Assembly: GCA_002350725.1 (NCBI GenBank)
Contig: DEFJ01000031.1
Location: 6,834 to 29,748 of the forward strand
Direction of reading: 5' to 3'
DNA from: Cyanobacteria bacterium UBA2855
GTDB lineage: Bacteria > Cyanobacteriota > Vampirovibrionia > Gastranaerophilales > Gastranaerophilaceae
Length of the DNA: 22,915 nucleotides
Shown: positions 15,470 through 22,900 of the stretch, in pieces
How the letters are laid out: each line of letters opens with the position of its first letter
Numbering within the stretch: the first letter of the stretch is position 1
Position numbers and translations under genes: made by a program
The notes under the pieces: model-generated
Databases searched by the model: none
The model's input: the letters and a program-made list of their open reading frames with translations, nothing else
Told to the model about the DNA's origin: nothing

Positions 15470-15503
15470 ATTTAATTAAAAATAACCTCTATCAGAGCGA
15501 TGA

Positions 15504-15599
15504 GAACGCACCGAACGAAGTTCGGTTGACGTTCGAGCGTGAGCGAGCTGAGTGCGAAGGCTTGATTACAAATAATTGAAAATTATGCAGTAATCAACC
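15504..15599 (+). ncRNA. Structured intergenic element, possible small RNA
   Basis: Two stable hairpins stand side by side in the 214-nt gap after the tRNAs. The first has GAACG (15504-15508) with CGTTC (15530-15534), enclosing ACCGAAC (15510-15516), GAA, GTTCGGT (15520-15526). The second has TTGATTAC (15562-15569) with GTAATCAA (15590-15597), extended by GG/CC, and enclosing ATAATT, GAA, AATTAT (15572-15586). Between them is a purine-rich stretch with GAGCG/GAGC repeats (15535-15558). It could be a small RNA processed from the tRNA transcript, a dispersed palindromic repeat, or degenerate sequence. It matches no RNA family I know. Confidence 0.35.
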
Positions 15600-15683
15600 G
15601 AAGACACGTTAAAAGCTAGCTCTCAGTAACAATTTTATAATATAAAGTCATATGCAATAATATTAGTGGAAAGGGAATAAAGA

Positions 15684-15947
15684 ATGAAAAAAGTAGTAAT
15701 AGGATTATGCGTATTAGGCGTAATGTGTACTTTCGCACCATTAGCTAATGCCGGATGGGTTGATGATTCTACTCCTGCTCCATATGTTTATAATGACAGC
15801 TTGAATTTGGCGCCACAACCGGCAAGGATATTGAACAATGACGGAATGTTTTATTATAATTCTTCAAGACGTAATTTAATAAGAAATGAACGTACTCCGG
15901 AGCATAAAAAACTCCCGGTAAAAGGAAAACAAAAGTTTATGTGCTAG
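15684..15947 (+). CDS. Small secreted protein, unknown
   Basis: The 87-residue product has a textbook signal peptide: MKK, hydrophobic residues to about 16, and cleavage after PLANA at about 23. The mature part (about 64 residues) is polar, rich in Asn, Arg, Pro and Tyr, with no recognised domain, and ends in a single cysteine. AAGGGA (15671-15676) provides a Shine-Dalgarno 7 nt upstream. A TATAAT at 15636-15641 is a possible -10 without a good -35. A strong terminator follows, so it is a single-gene unit. Confidence 0.75.
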   Translation: MKKVVIGLCVLGVMCTFAPLANAGWVDDSTPAPYVYNDSLNLAPQPARILNNDGMFYYNSSRRNLIRNERTPEHKKLPVKGKQKFMC

Positions 15948-15960
15948 ATATGATTTATAC

Positions 15961-15992
15961 AAAAAGCCTTCGATGTTCAATCGAGGCTTTTT
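15961..15992 (+). terminator. Rho-independent terminator of small secreted-protein gene
   Basis: AAAAAGCCTTCGAT pairs with ATCGAGGCTTTTT (one bulged T) around a 5-nt loop, followed directly by the T-tract and TTAATTTT. Confidence 0.85.
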
Positions 15993-15999
15993 AATTTTG

Positions 16000-16008
16000 T
16001 GATAAAAT
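16000..16008 (+). promoter_or_regulatory. Extended -10 promoter of LdpA-like gene
   Basis: TGATAAAAT (16000-16008) is an extended -10 (TGN plus TAAAAT). The ATG at 16015 follows after 6 nt with no Shine-Dalgarno, so transcription probably begins at or next to the start codon. The -35 region would fall in the preceding terminator and shows no consensus. Confidence 0.5.
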
Positions 16009-16014
16009 TGCAAT

Positions 16015-16989
16015 ATGTTAGCAGATATCTTAAAATGCGGAAATTGTTTCAAGCTTGTGTGCGGCGCAGGGAATGAAGACGTAGAAGAAGTGGAAAAGCT
16101 TGTTTATCTTTATTCAAAGGCAGGATGCAATATTTTTGACTTGTCTGCAAATCTTGATATTGTACGTGCTGCTAAAAAGGGTTTGGAACGTTCAGGGATA
16201 AATATAGACAGGTATTTGTGTGTGAGTGTCGGTATTAAGGGGGATCCACATATAAATAAAGCTGAAATAACTCAAGATTTGTGCACAAAATGTGACAAGT
16301 GCAAAAAGATTTGTCCGCAGGGGGCAATTGTTGAGGATATTAAAACTAATTATGTAAAATCAAAACGTTGCATTGGTTGCGGAAAATGCTTGACAGCTTG
16401 TCCTAAAAAGGCAATAAATCTTGTCGCGAAAGAAATTGATTTGAAAAAAGTTATTCCCCCTATAATTGAAGAAGGTATAGATTGTTTGGAATTTCATGCT
16501 TTGATTGAGAATGAAATAGAGGTAATGGATAAGTGGCAGTTGCTGAATGAGTTTTGTCCCGAATTTTTAAGTATTTGTGTAGATCGTTCAAAACTGGGTA
16601 ATGAAAAATTATTAAATCGCGTAAAAAAAATGTTAGCGGTAAGAAAGCCGTATACAACAATTATTCAGGCAGACGGAGCACCAATGTCAGGAGGTTGTGA
16701 TGATTATAAAACTACATTACAGGCTGTAGCGATGGCAGAAGTTTTTCAGGATGCAAATTTACCTGTATATATATTGATTTCGGGGGGAACAAATTCAAAG
16801 ACAATGAAATTAGCGCATCAATGCGGAATTATGCCAAGTGGAGTTGCAATAGGTTCATATGCAAGAAAAATAGTAAAAGAATTTATATTGAGAGAAGACT
16901 TTTGGACAAATAAAAATATTCAGGAAGAAGCTTTATGTGTTGCAAAAACATTGGTAGACAGCGTATCGTTATATTATAATAGCTTTTAG
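16015..16989 (+). CDS. ldpA: LdpA-like iron-sulfur protein
   Basis: The N-terminal segment (CGNCFKLVCGAGNEDVEEVE, then AGCNIFDLSANLDIVRAAKKGLE) parallels cyanobacterial LdpA, the light-dependent-period protein that senses redox state and feeds the circadian clock. Two four-cysteine clusters follow: C90/C93/C96/C100 (CTKCDKCKKICP) and C119/C122/C125/C129 (CIGCGKCLTACP), expected to hold iron-sulfur clusters. The C-terminal 190 residues resemble the TIM-barrel-like LdpA C-terminal domain. Length (324) is slightly below the cyanobacterial protein. The aldolase-like gene starts 9 nt downstream. The function here cannot involve photosynthetic light input and is probably redox sensing or an enzyme; I infer homology from memory of the family. 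Confidence 0.75.
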   Translation: MLADILKCGNCFKLVCGAGNEDVEEVEKLVYLYSKAGCNIFDLSANLDIVRAAKKGLERSGINIDRYLCVSVGIKGDPHINKAEITQDLCTKCDKCKKICPQGAIVEDIKTNYVKSKRCIGCGKCLTACPKKAINLVAKEIDLKKVIPPIIEEGIDCLEFHALIENEIEVMDKWQLLNEFCPEFLSICVDRSKLGNEKLLNRVKKMLAVRKPYTTIIQADGAPMSGGCDDYKTTLQAVAMAEVFQDANLPVYILISGGTNSKTMKLAHQCGIMPSGVAIGSYARKIVKEFILREDFWTNKNIQEEALCVAKTLVDSVSLYYNSF

Positions 16990-16997
16990 GAGAATTA

Positions 16998-17777
16998 ATG
17001 TTTGATATAGAAAAAAATTTAAAAAATATATTATCAGAATTAAAAATTGATTTTGGTATGTTTGGTATAAAATCCGAACTTGAGGCTGAAGGTGCTGATT
17101 TTGAGGATATATTATATCTAAAAAAATTATCAGACGAAGTTAAAACAAATTTAATTGTAAAAATTGGCGGATGTGAAGCTATAAATGATTTAATCCAGTT
17201 AAAGCGTATTGGAGTAAAGAATATCGTTGCCCCTATGATTGAGTCCGAATTTGCAGCAAGAAAATATATTTCCGCAATAAAAAAAATTTATTCATCATGC
17301 GAAATTAAAGATATGAAATTTTATATAAATATCGAAACTGTAACCGGATATGAGAAACTTTATAAAATTTGTGAGGTAATAAAGAATAATGTTATATCGG
17401 GAATTGTTTTGGGAAGAACTGATATGGCCGCATCGAAAAATTTATTGCAAGAAGATGTAAATAGTGAAGAAATGTTCGAAATTGCTTCTGATATATTATC
17501 AGTTGCTAACAGTTACGATTTAGAGTTTATTCTTGGAGGTGGTATTTCTATAGCAGCTGACAAATTTTTAAGTCGATTAAAAAATTTAAAAATGATAGAA
17601 ACAAGAAAAGTTTTGTTCGCGTATGATAAACTATCAGGGAATAACTATTTGCCGGCAATTCAAAAAGCTATAGAATTCGAAATTCTGTGGTTGAATTATT
17701 TAATACAAACCGGGAAAAATCCTGAACTAAAATATTCAAGAAGAATTGAACAATTAAAAACAAGAATACGTGTTTAA
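16998..17777 (+). CDS. HpcH/HpaI aldolase/citrate lyase family protein
   Basis: This 259-residue protein has features of the phosphoenolpyruvate/pyruvate TIM-barrel superfamily. They include LIVKIGGCEAINDL, IVAPMIESEFAARKY (the conserved Met-Ile-Glu-Ser/Thr), FYINIETVTGYE (the metal-binding Glu after a beta strand), GIVLGRTDMAASKNL, and LGGGIS near the end. Enzymes of this type form or cleave C-C bonds next to a pyruvyl group, often in sugar-acid pathways. It starts 9 nt after the LdpA-like stop, with an AGGAGA Shine-Dalgarno, so the two are translated together. The substrate is unknown. Confidence 0.75.
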   Translation: MFDIEKNLKNILSELKIDFGMFGIKSELEAEGADFEDILYLKKLSDEVKTNLIVKIGGCEAINDLIQLKRIGVKNIVAPMIESEFAARKYISAIKKIYSSCEIKDMKFYINIETVTGYEKLYKICEVIKNNVISGIVLGRTDMAASKNLLQEDVNSEEMFEIASDILSVANSYDLEFILGGGISIAADKFLSRLKNLKMIETRKVLFAYDKLSGNNYLPAIQKAIEFEILWLNYLIQTGKNPELKYSRRIEQLKTRIRV

Positions 17778-17895
17778 ATAAAATTAAAAGGTTATTGTCA
17801 CAATTATTAATATATTTTAATATGTTGCTGGTTTTTTTTTATAATTTGAAGTATTATATGAGTAGTAAAACAATTTACCTTACAGGGAGAAATGT

Positions 17896-18978
17896 GTGAA
17901 TATGCAAGCAGAAAATAATGAAATGGTGATAGGAATCCCAAGAGCAATGAGCTTTTATAATAATTATCCGTTTTATTACGGTTTTTTTAACGCTTTGGGT
18001 ATAAAGGTTGTTTTATCAGATATGACAACTAAACAAACGATGTCCGACGGTTCAGCTCTTGTTGTTACCGAGACATGCTTGCCTATCAAAATATACGTAG
18101 GTCATGTTTTGAATTTGATAAATAAAGGTATTGATAAAATTTTTGTTCCATCAATTCAATCAATAGCACCAAAAATCTATAATTGTTCGAAAATTAGAGG
18201 TTTGCCTGACTTAATTCGTAATGTCGTAAAGAAACCATTTACGATGATTGAGGCAACGTTAGATAAATCTGAAAAAAAACAAGGTTTATATGAATTTTTG
18301 TCAGAGGCTGTAAAACCTTTTGGAATAACTGATATGAACAAAATTAAGGAAGCTTCAAAAAATGGTTGGAGAACTTTTAATAATTTTCATATTATGTCAA
18401 AATCCGGTATGAGTTATAAAAAAGCATTGAATTATGCTTTACAAGGAAAGGTATTTATAGAAAATAGTACCAAGGAATATCCGATATCCGTTGCATTGGT
18501 ATCTCACAGTTATAACATATTTGATGACAGAGCGTGTATGAAAATTATTGAAAAACTTGAGGCTATGGATGTAAAAGTTTATACGTCATTGCAGCTATCT
18601 CATGAGCAAATCGTCGAAGGGATTAGTACATTAGGCGAAAACAGCATGTATTGGGCAAATGAAGGCGATATGACAGGTGCCGCAGGTCATTATTTGAAAG
18701 ATAATAAGATTGATGGGATGATAGCATTGAATGCATTTGGCTGTGGTCCGGATTCTTTAATGGTAGAAAGAATTATAAGAAAAGCTAAACAATATAACAA
18801 ACCGATTATAAATTTGACTATCGACGAGCAAACGGGAGAAGCCGGTTTTGTTACGCGTCTTGAGGCATTTGTAGATATGCTGTTCCGCAAAAAACGAGCT
18901 AACATTATTAACAAGATAGATATTAATTCGGAACAATCAAATTATAGTCCTAATATAGAATATATTGAAACTAAGTAA
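17896..18978 (+). CDS. 2-hydroxyacyl-CoA dehydratase activase-like protein
   Basis: The 360-residue product matches the DUF2229/acyl-CoA dehydratase activase-associated family. It begins IGIPRAMSFYNNYPFYYGFFNALGI, with ETCLPIKIYVGH (C61), IYNCSKIRGLPDLI (C97) and NAFGCGPDSL (C283). These conserved cysteines are candidate iron-sulfur ligands, as in the dehydratase component superfamily. Related proteins occur with 2-hydroxyglutaryl-CoA-type dehydratases in anaerobes, but no ATPase (BadF/HgdC) partner is in the window. I take GTG 17896, 6 nt after AGGGAGA; the in-frame ATG at 17902 is equally possible. The 118-nt gap upstream suggests its own promoter. It may or may not belong with the LdpA-like pair. 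Confidence 0.75.
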   Translation: MNMQAENNEMVIGIPRAMSFYNNYPFYYGFFNALGIKVVLSDMTTKQTMSDGSALVVTETCLPIKIYVGHVLNLINKGIDKIFVPSIQSIAPKIYNCSKIRGLPDLIRNVVKKPFTMIEATLDKSEKKQGLYEFLSEAVKPFGITDMNKIKEASKNGWRTFNNFHIMSKSGMSYKKALNYALQGKVFIENSTKEYPISVALVSHSYNIFDDRACMKIIEKLEAMDVKVYTSLQLSHEQIVEGISTLGENSMYWANEGDMTGAAGHYLKDNKIDGMIALNAFGCGPDSLMVERIIRKAKQYNKPIINLTIDEQTGEAGFVTRLEAFVDMLFRKKRANIINKIDINSEQSNYSPNIEYIETK

Positions 18979-18994
18979 GTTATAATATATATGT

Positions 18995-19024
18995 AAAAAC
19001 CCGCTTTTAAAAAGCGGGTTTTTG
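18995..19024. terminator. Bidirectional terminator between activase-like gene and udk
   Basis: AAAAACCCGCTTT and AAAGCGGGTTTTT form a strong stem with A- and T-tracts on both sides. It therefore serves the forward activase-like gene and the convergent uridine kinase gene. Confidence 0.9.
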
Positions 19025-19029
19025 CTTTG

Positions 19030-19872
19030 TTATTCGCAAATGTCACGCAAAGTTTGAAATATATTATCGGTTATTTCTTGAATATATTCTTGTGAAACTA
19101 GTCCATTTATTACGGCATCTGATATTTGATATGTCGGACGAATATATTGTTGAGCCGTTTCGTTAACATTTTTAAACTGTAAATCCGCAGCAGCTCCTGT
19201 TTTACCTCTGCTTGCAGCTCTTTTATACCAACGTTCTTTTATTACCTCAAGCGGCGTATATACGTAAACCTTAACATCCATAATATCTCTTATGCCTTCA
19301 TTAAGAACATATAAGCCTTCTGTCAATACAACTTTTGCGGGCTTTTTAATATCGCCGTCAGGGTGAGATTCACAGGTTACAAAATCGTATCTTGGAGATA
19401 CTGCCTTTTCTCCTGCCTTTAGTTTTAGCAGATGTTCTTTCATTAATTCAAGATTAATAACATCAGGGGTATCAAAACTGAAACCGGTTTTAAAAAGAGC
19501 TTCGTAGCTGCCGGCTTCTTGCAATTCTTTTGATGTGTCTTTATAATAATCATCGCAACGAATTACGGTATAAATTCCTTCTTTTTTTTCTTTTACGCAA
19601 GCCTTAATTGTATTATCAACAAAAACAGTCTTTCCGGAAGCGCTTTCACCTGTTATCCCAATCAAAAATGTCTTTTTCTTTTCTTGCACTACTTTGCGTG
19701 CAATATTAAGGATAAGATTATCGGAAGTTCTTAAAAACAGAGGTTGAATTTGTTTTTTATCTTCTTCTAAGATTTTGTTAAGGGCTTCTACAATAGCAGA
19801 TATCAGCTCCATATCTCCCCTGTTTGAATAATAATTATAACTTGTTAATCCTAAATCGTAGCTTGTCATCAT
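19030..19872 (-). CDS. udk: Uridine kinase
   Basis: This P-loop kinase of the uridine kinase/phosphoribulokinase family phosphorylates uridine and cytidine in pyrimidine salvage. Walker A is GESASGKT (75-82). RCDDYYKD, FSFDTPDVINLELMKEHLLKL and VSPRYDFVTCESH follow the order seen in Udk, and VVLTEGLYVLNEG is the later beta-strand motif. At 280 residues it is longer than typical Udk (about 210) because of an N-terminal extension of about 65 residues with no recognised motif. An alternative ATG immediately follows the first (MM). It converges with the preceding gene at the shared terminator. Confidence 0.87.
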   Translation of the reverse strand: MMTSYDLGLTSYNYYSNRGDMELISAIVEALNKILEEDKKQIQPLFLRTSDNLILNIARKVVQEKKKTFLIGITGESASGKTVFVDNTIKACVKEKKEGIYTVIRCDDYYKDTSKELQEAGSYEALFKTGFSFDTPDVINLELMKEHLLKLKAGEKAVSPRYDFVTCESHPDGDIKKPAKVVLTEGLYVLNEGIRDIMDVKVYVYTPLEVIKERWYKRAASRGKTGAAADLQFKNVNETAQQYIRPTYQISDAVINGLVSQEYIQEITDNIFQTLRDICE

Positions 19873-20032
19873 AATTAACCTAATCCTGCTAAATAACTAT
19901 TCTATAATTGTACTTTAAAATAAATAAATTATTCCATTTTAATAAATTTTGTAACAAAATTTTTAAAATTATTAAAGTTTTAAAAAGTATAGCCGTAGTA
20001 TATACTGTTGATAATAATGGGAGCGAGAGCAT

Positions 20033-20140
20033 ATGAATTATTTAGTAAAAGAAGAAAAAGCCGAAATGAGTGAAGCAATTAGTGCAGAGTTAGAAAAATT
20101 TTTTAACAACGTATTAGAGTGCATAGTTATTGAAAAATAA
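20033..20140 (+). CDS. Very small acidic protein (35 aa), unknown
   Basis: The ATG at 20033 is preceded by GGGAG (20019-20023) at 9-nt spacing and opens 35 codons ending TAA at 20140. The product (MNYLVKEEKAEMSEAISAEL and a C-terminal FFNNVLECIVIEK) is predicted mostly helical, with a Lys/Glu-rich start and a hydrophobic end. A TATACT (20001-20006) is a possible -10. It stands alone between uridine kinase and rpsU. Short length leaves room for doubt. Confidence 0.4.
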   Translation: MNYLVKEEKAEMSEAISAELEKFFNNVLECIVIEK

Positions 20141-20181
20141 GAGTTTCAGTTTCTGTATCAATATTAATATAATGCTACAGC

Positions 20182-20210
20182 TTGCTTTTTAAAAAGTTTT
20201 GTTGTAAAAT
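20182..20210 (+). promoter_or_regulatory. Promoter of rpsU
   Basis: TTGCTT (20182-20187), a 17-nt spacer, TAAAAT (20205-20210), about 46 nt before the rpsU start. The palindrome CTTTTTAAAAAG (20185-20196) overlaps the -35 and spacer and could be an operator. Confidence 0.5.
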
Positions 20211-20256
20211 TCAAACGTGCACAAATACAAGACCATTAAAGGTGGTGAAAATATAA

Positions 20257-20430
20257 ATGGCAGAAGTTAAAGTAGGCGAAAACGAAAGCATAGAAAGCGC
20301 TTTAAGAAGATTTAAGAAAAAGATTCAAAAAGCAGGTATTCTATCTGAAGTTAAAAAACGTGAAAGATACGAAAAGCCAAGCGTAAAAAGAAAACATAAA
20401 TCTGAAGCTGCTCGTAAGAGAAAAGTATAA
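20257..20430 (+). CDS. rpsU: 30S ribosomal protein S21
   Basis: The 57-residue product is basic and matches S21 along its length: VKVGENESIESALRRFKKKI, GILSEVKKRERYEKPSVKRK and a C-terminal KRKHKSEAARKRKV. S21 binds the small subunit near the 16S 3' end and helps mRNA initiation. AAAGGTGG about 10 nt upstream is the Shine-Dalgarno. It has its own promoter and is followed by a bidirectional terminator. Confidence 0.95.
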   Translation: MAEVKVGENESIESALRRFKKKIQKAGILSEVKKRERYEKPSVKRKHKSEAARKRKV

Positions 20431-20443
20431 GGTTATAAAGAAT

Positions 20444-20473
20444 AAAAAGAATCTCTTCTTAGAGATTCTTTTT
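20444..20473. terminator. Bidirectional terminator between rpsU and cdd operon
   Basis: AAAAAGAATCTCT (20444-20456), loop TCTT, AGAGATTCTTTTT (20461-20473). This is a perfect 13-bp stem with A/T tails usable on both strands. Confidence 0.9.
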
Positions 20474-20687
20474 ATTTTATTATTTTATTAAGGTTTTCTT
20501 TTTTAACAGTTAAACCACAATATTTGCAAGCAAAATATTCTTCAGAATTATCAAGAGGCAAAAACAGGTGTTCACACTCCTCAGGGGTTTCAAGGATATT
20601 TTCTTGTCTATCAGGAGAATATTCTGGTGTAATTTTTTTATATTTTTTGCCTTTTATATATTTGTATATCCATTCAAAAATATACAT
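20472..20687 (-). CDS. Small zinc-ribbon protein, unknown
   Basis: The 71-residue product has a hydrophobic/aromatic, basic N-terminus (MYIFEWIYKYIKGKKYKK). It then has four candidate zinc ligands: C38 and H40 (CEH), and C54 and C57 (CKYC), 13 residues apart, forming a short zinc ribbon. It begins at the base after the cytidine deaminase stop (TAA directly followed by ATG) with AAGGA in the end of that gene, so it is co-translated. The function is unknown. A peripheral membrane or ribosome-associated role is conceivable but not supported. Confidence 0.65.
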   Translation of the reverse strand: MYIFEWIYKYIKGKKYKKITPEYSPDRQENILETPEECEHLFLPLDNSEEYFACKYCGLTVKKENLNKIIK

Positions 20688-21074
20688 TTACAGATTAAAT
20701 CCTTCCGGTAGTAGTTGTATTAGTTTGTATATTTTAAGCTCTTTCCCGTTTTTTACTATAACATCAAATTCTTTATCGTTTGATGAAAATTCATGCATTA
20801 CTTGTCTGCATGCACCGCATGGAAGGCAGTTGTCTTGATTTGGAGAATAAATTGCTACAGCTTTAATTTTTCTTTCTCCATCTGCAATTGCAGATCCAAT
20901 AGCATTTCTTTCTGCACAGATTGTCATGCCAAAACTTGAATTTTCAAAATTACACCCGCAATAAATTTTTCCGCTTTCTGTCAAAGCACAAGCGCCTACT
21001 GAAAATTTAGAATATGGTGAATATGAATTTTTTGAAACTTCAATTGCTTTGTTCATTAATTCTTCATATGTCAT
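20688..21074 (-). CDS. cdd: Cytidine deaminase
   Basis: It deaminates cytidine and deoxycytidine to uridine compounds in pyrimidine salvage. NFEN (42-45) binds the ribose, TICAERNA (C53-A54-E55) supplies the zinc cysteine and catalytic glutamate, and PCGAC (85-89; C86, C89) supplies the other zinc ligands. At 128 residues it matches the short tetrameric class. AGAGGTG provides the Shine-Dalgarno. TATAAT on the reverse strand (21104-21099) is a probable -10. It complements uridine kinase, encoded 0.8 kb away. Confidence 0.96.
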   Translation of the reverse strand: MTYEELMNKAIEVSKNSYSPYSKFSVGACALTESGKIYCGCNFENSSFGMTICAERNAIGSAIADGERKIKAVAIYSPNQDNCLPCGACRQVMHEFSSNDKEFDVIVKNGKELKIYKLIQLLPEGFNL

Positions 21075-21230
21075 AACGCACCTCTTGTTTGTTTATATAT
21101 TATAATCCTTTTTGTATAAATTAGGTCATTTAATTATATGAAGATGTAATTTTTCTTAAAATTAAAAATTTTTATTAAAGTTTTGGTGTCTTTATTCCGA
21201 CTATATTTGTATTATAAACAAGGGCGTACT

Positions 21231-22403
21231 ATGGATGTATCAAGAATAGAAGCTTATAATCCTAATAAAATCAATTGGCGTAATCTTACGGCAAGAGAAA
21301 TTTTGAAGTATCAGAATTTGGGAGTAGAGGTTCCAAATCAGTATTTGCAGTGGGCTCAAAATTTTGTAAATTCAGTAGATTCTTTTCGTAATGACGAGGT
21401 TACATATGAAAAAGCCGTATCATCTTCCGGAGGTGCTGATACGGCAGACAATGATAATGAAAATAAATCTGGTCAAGGTATAACAGAGGCTCAGGCCGGT
21501 CAAAATTTGTCCCAAAATAATACAGAAGAACCTGCAGATGATTCTTCAAATGTCTCAGGTGTAAAATCCAGAAGAGCAATTATAAGCAATTCAGGAGGGA
21601 ATTTGAGGGCACAGGCTAAAAGTTTTACAAAAGACAGTAATTCCGGAGCAAAAGATGCTTCAGTTTCTGCTATTTTGTCTAAATTACTTGAATCTGACTC
21701 GGAAGATGAAATTCAGGCGCTTGAAAATGATATGAAAACTTTGTTGGCTCAGGCTGAAGAAATGCAGGCTGAATTTAAAATTGAATTGGATAAGTTAAAT
21801 GGTGGAAAAGCCGACAAATCTACTTTCGAAAGGATAAAAGAGTTGCAACAAGAACTTGAAAGTTTTGGTAATCAAGGTCAAAGTGTTACATCTTCTTCTC
21901 AATCTAGTTTTAATGATATAAATTCCGAATTAAAAGATCAGGAATCCATTATAGATGATGCAGCTGATTACGGCGAAGAGGCTATTAGTATAGGATCAAA
22001 CTTGATAAATCAGGCGACAAATGAAGACGGAGATATAGCAAAAATTGATATTGATATCGGAAATAAGGCTAAAATTGCAGGTAAGAATGCAAAATCAATA
22101 TCTTCTGAAGCGATGACTTTAAAAAATTCAACCGCTTCTGTAAATACTTCTAATTCCTCAAAAATTCCGGATTATTTGAAAGATACACTCGATAAAACAA
22201 GTGTAGACGGAACGGGTGAAGAGGATGCTATAAATGAAGCCGATTCTGTAAAAAATGATCCGGCGACAGGTAAAAGAAATGAAAAAGATAAATCTATTAA
22301 GTCATCTTCAAATGAGGGTAAAGATGAATCTGATAAAATAAATATAAATATTGATGAAATATTAAAGCGAAAAGTTCGAAAAGGACTTGAAGCTGCACAA
22401 TAA
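21231..22403 (+). CDS. Low-complexity coiled-coil protein, unknown
   Basis: From the ATG at 21231 (AAGGG at 21220-21224, 6-nt spacing) the product is 390 residues. A TTG start at 21183 would add 16 residues and has no ribosome site. The first about 50 residues look ordered (INWRNLTAREILKYQNLGVEVP). The rest is Ser/Asn/Asp/Glu/Gln-rich, low in cysteine, with a predicted helical coiled coil around residues 150-220. There is no signal peptide or membrane segment. The tail is basic (LKRKVRKGLEAAQ). Composition resembles secreted or scaffold proteins of flagellar/type III-like systems, but I see no specific motif. Its own terminator follows. Confidence 0.7.
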   Translation: MDVSRIEAYNPNKINWRNLTAREILKYQNLGVEVPNQYLQWAQNFVNSVDSFRNDEVTYEKAVSSSGGADTADNDNENKSGQGITEAQAGQNLSQNNTEEPADDSSNVSGVKSRRAIISNSGGNLRAQAKSFTKDSNSGAKDASVSAILSKLLESDSEDEIQALENDMKTLLAQAEEMQAEFKIELDKLNGGKADKSTFERIKELQQELESFGNQGQSVTSSSQSSFNDINSELKDQESIIDDAADYGEEAISIGSNLINQATNEDGDIAKIDIDIGNKAKIAGKNAKSISSEAMTLKNSTASVNTSNSSKIPDYLKDTLDKTSVDGTGEEDAINEADSVKNDPATGKRNEKDKSIKSSSNEGKDESDKININIDEILKRKVRKGLEAAQ

Positions 22404-22431
22404 AAGACCGAAATTTATATTTCGGTCTTTT
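22402..22431. terminator. Bidirectional terminator
   Basis: AAAAGACCGAAAT (22402-22414), loop TTAT, ATTTCGGTCTTTT (22419-22431). This 13-bp stem overlaps the preceding stop codon and serves the convergent PilZ gene too. Confidence 0.9.
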
Positions 22432-22447
22432 ATTTATATTATATTCT

Positions 22448-22900
22448 TTATTTTACGGCAAGCATGTTGTTATTTTGTTCAAGTAATATATTTAAGTATA
22501 ATAGTTGATTTGCAACTGCTTTATCCAGGTTTACAAATTCTGCACCTGCTCTGTAGTCTGTTGCAGAAACAACTTTTGCTTGAGCATTAATATCTAAATT
22601 GCCATAATTCAGATGAACAGGAATTACATCTCCAACTTTAAGGCTCTTGTTGTGTGTAACTGCAAGTCCGCCTCTTGATACATCAAGTAATCTATTAATA
22701 TTTTCTTGTTTTTCCATCAAAACAGGATTTGTTGTTTCTGAAACTCTGAATCTCATAAATTGGCGTTTATCAATTGCATCTATTATAGTATCATCCCTTT
22801 TTTCAAACGCAATTCTGCCATCTTCTCCGTTAGGAACATTTATCCCAGGATTAGGTGAAGGCCCAGGACCAGGAGGAGGTGGAATTATTTTGTCAGGCAT
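22448..22900 (-). CDS. PilZ-domain protein (cyclic-di-GMP receptor)
   Basis: Residues about 45-145 form a PilZ domain. The N-terminal RxxxR motif is R46-R50 (RQFMR) and the D/NxSxxG motif is DVSRGG (73-78). Together these are the cyclic-di-GMP-binding signature, and both are intact, so binding is expected. The first 20 residues are proline/glycine-rich (IIPPPPGPGPSPNPG). A PilZ protein of this type can link second-messenger levels to motility. The frame is open through the last 15 bases to the window edge (22915), so the true start may lie outside and the annotated ATG at 22900 is provisional. Confidence 0.85.
   Translation of the reverse strand: MPDKIIPPPPGPGPSPNPGINVPNGEDGRIAFEKRDDTIIDAIDKRQFMRFRVSETTNPVLMEKQENINRLLDVSRGGLAVTHNKSLKVGDVIPVHLNYGNLDINAQAKVVSATDYRAGAEFVNLDKAVANQLLYLNILLEQNNNMLAVK

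Noticed and set aside
17892..17918. Short upstream ORF (8 codons, ATG at 17892) overlapping the activase-like start, as a possible regulatory uORF
   Set aside because: Its ATG lies only 2 nt after the Shine-Dalgarno, too close for efficient initiation.
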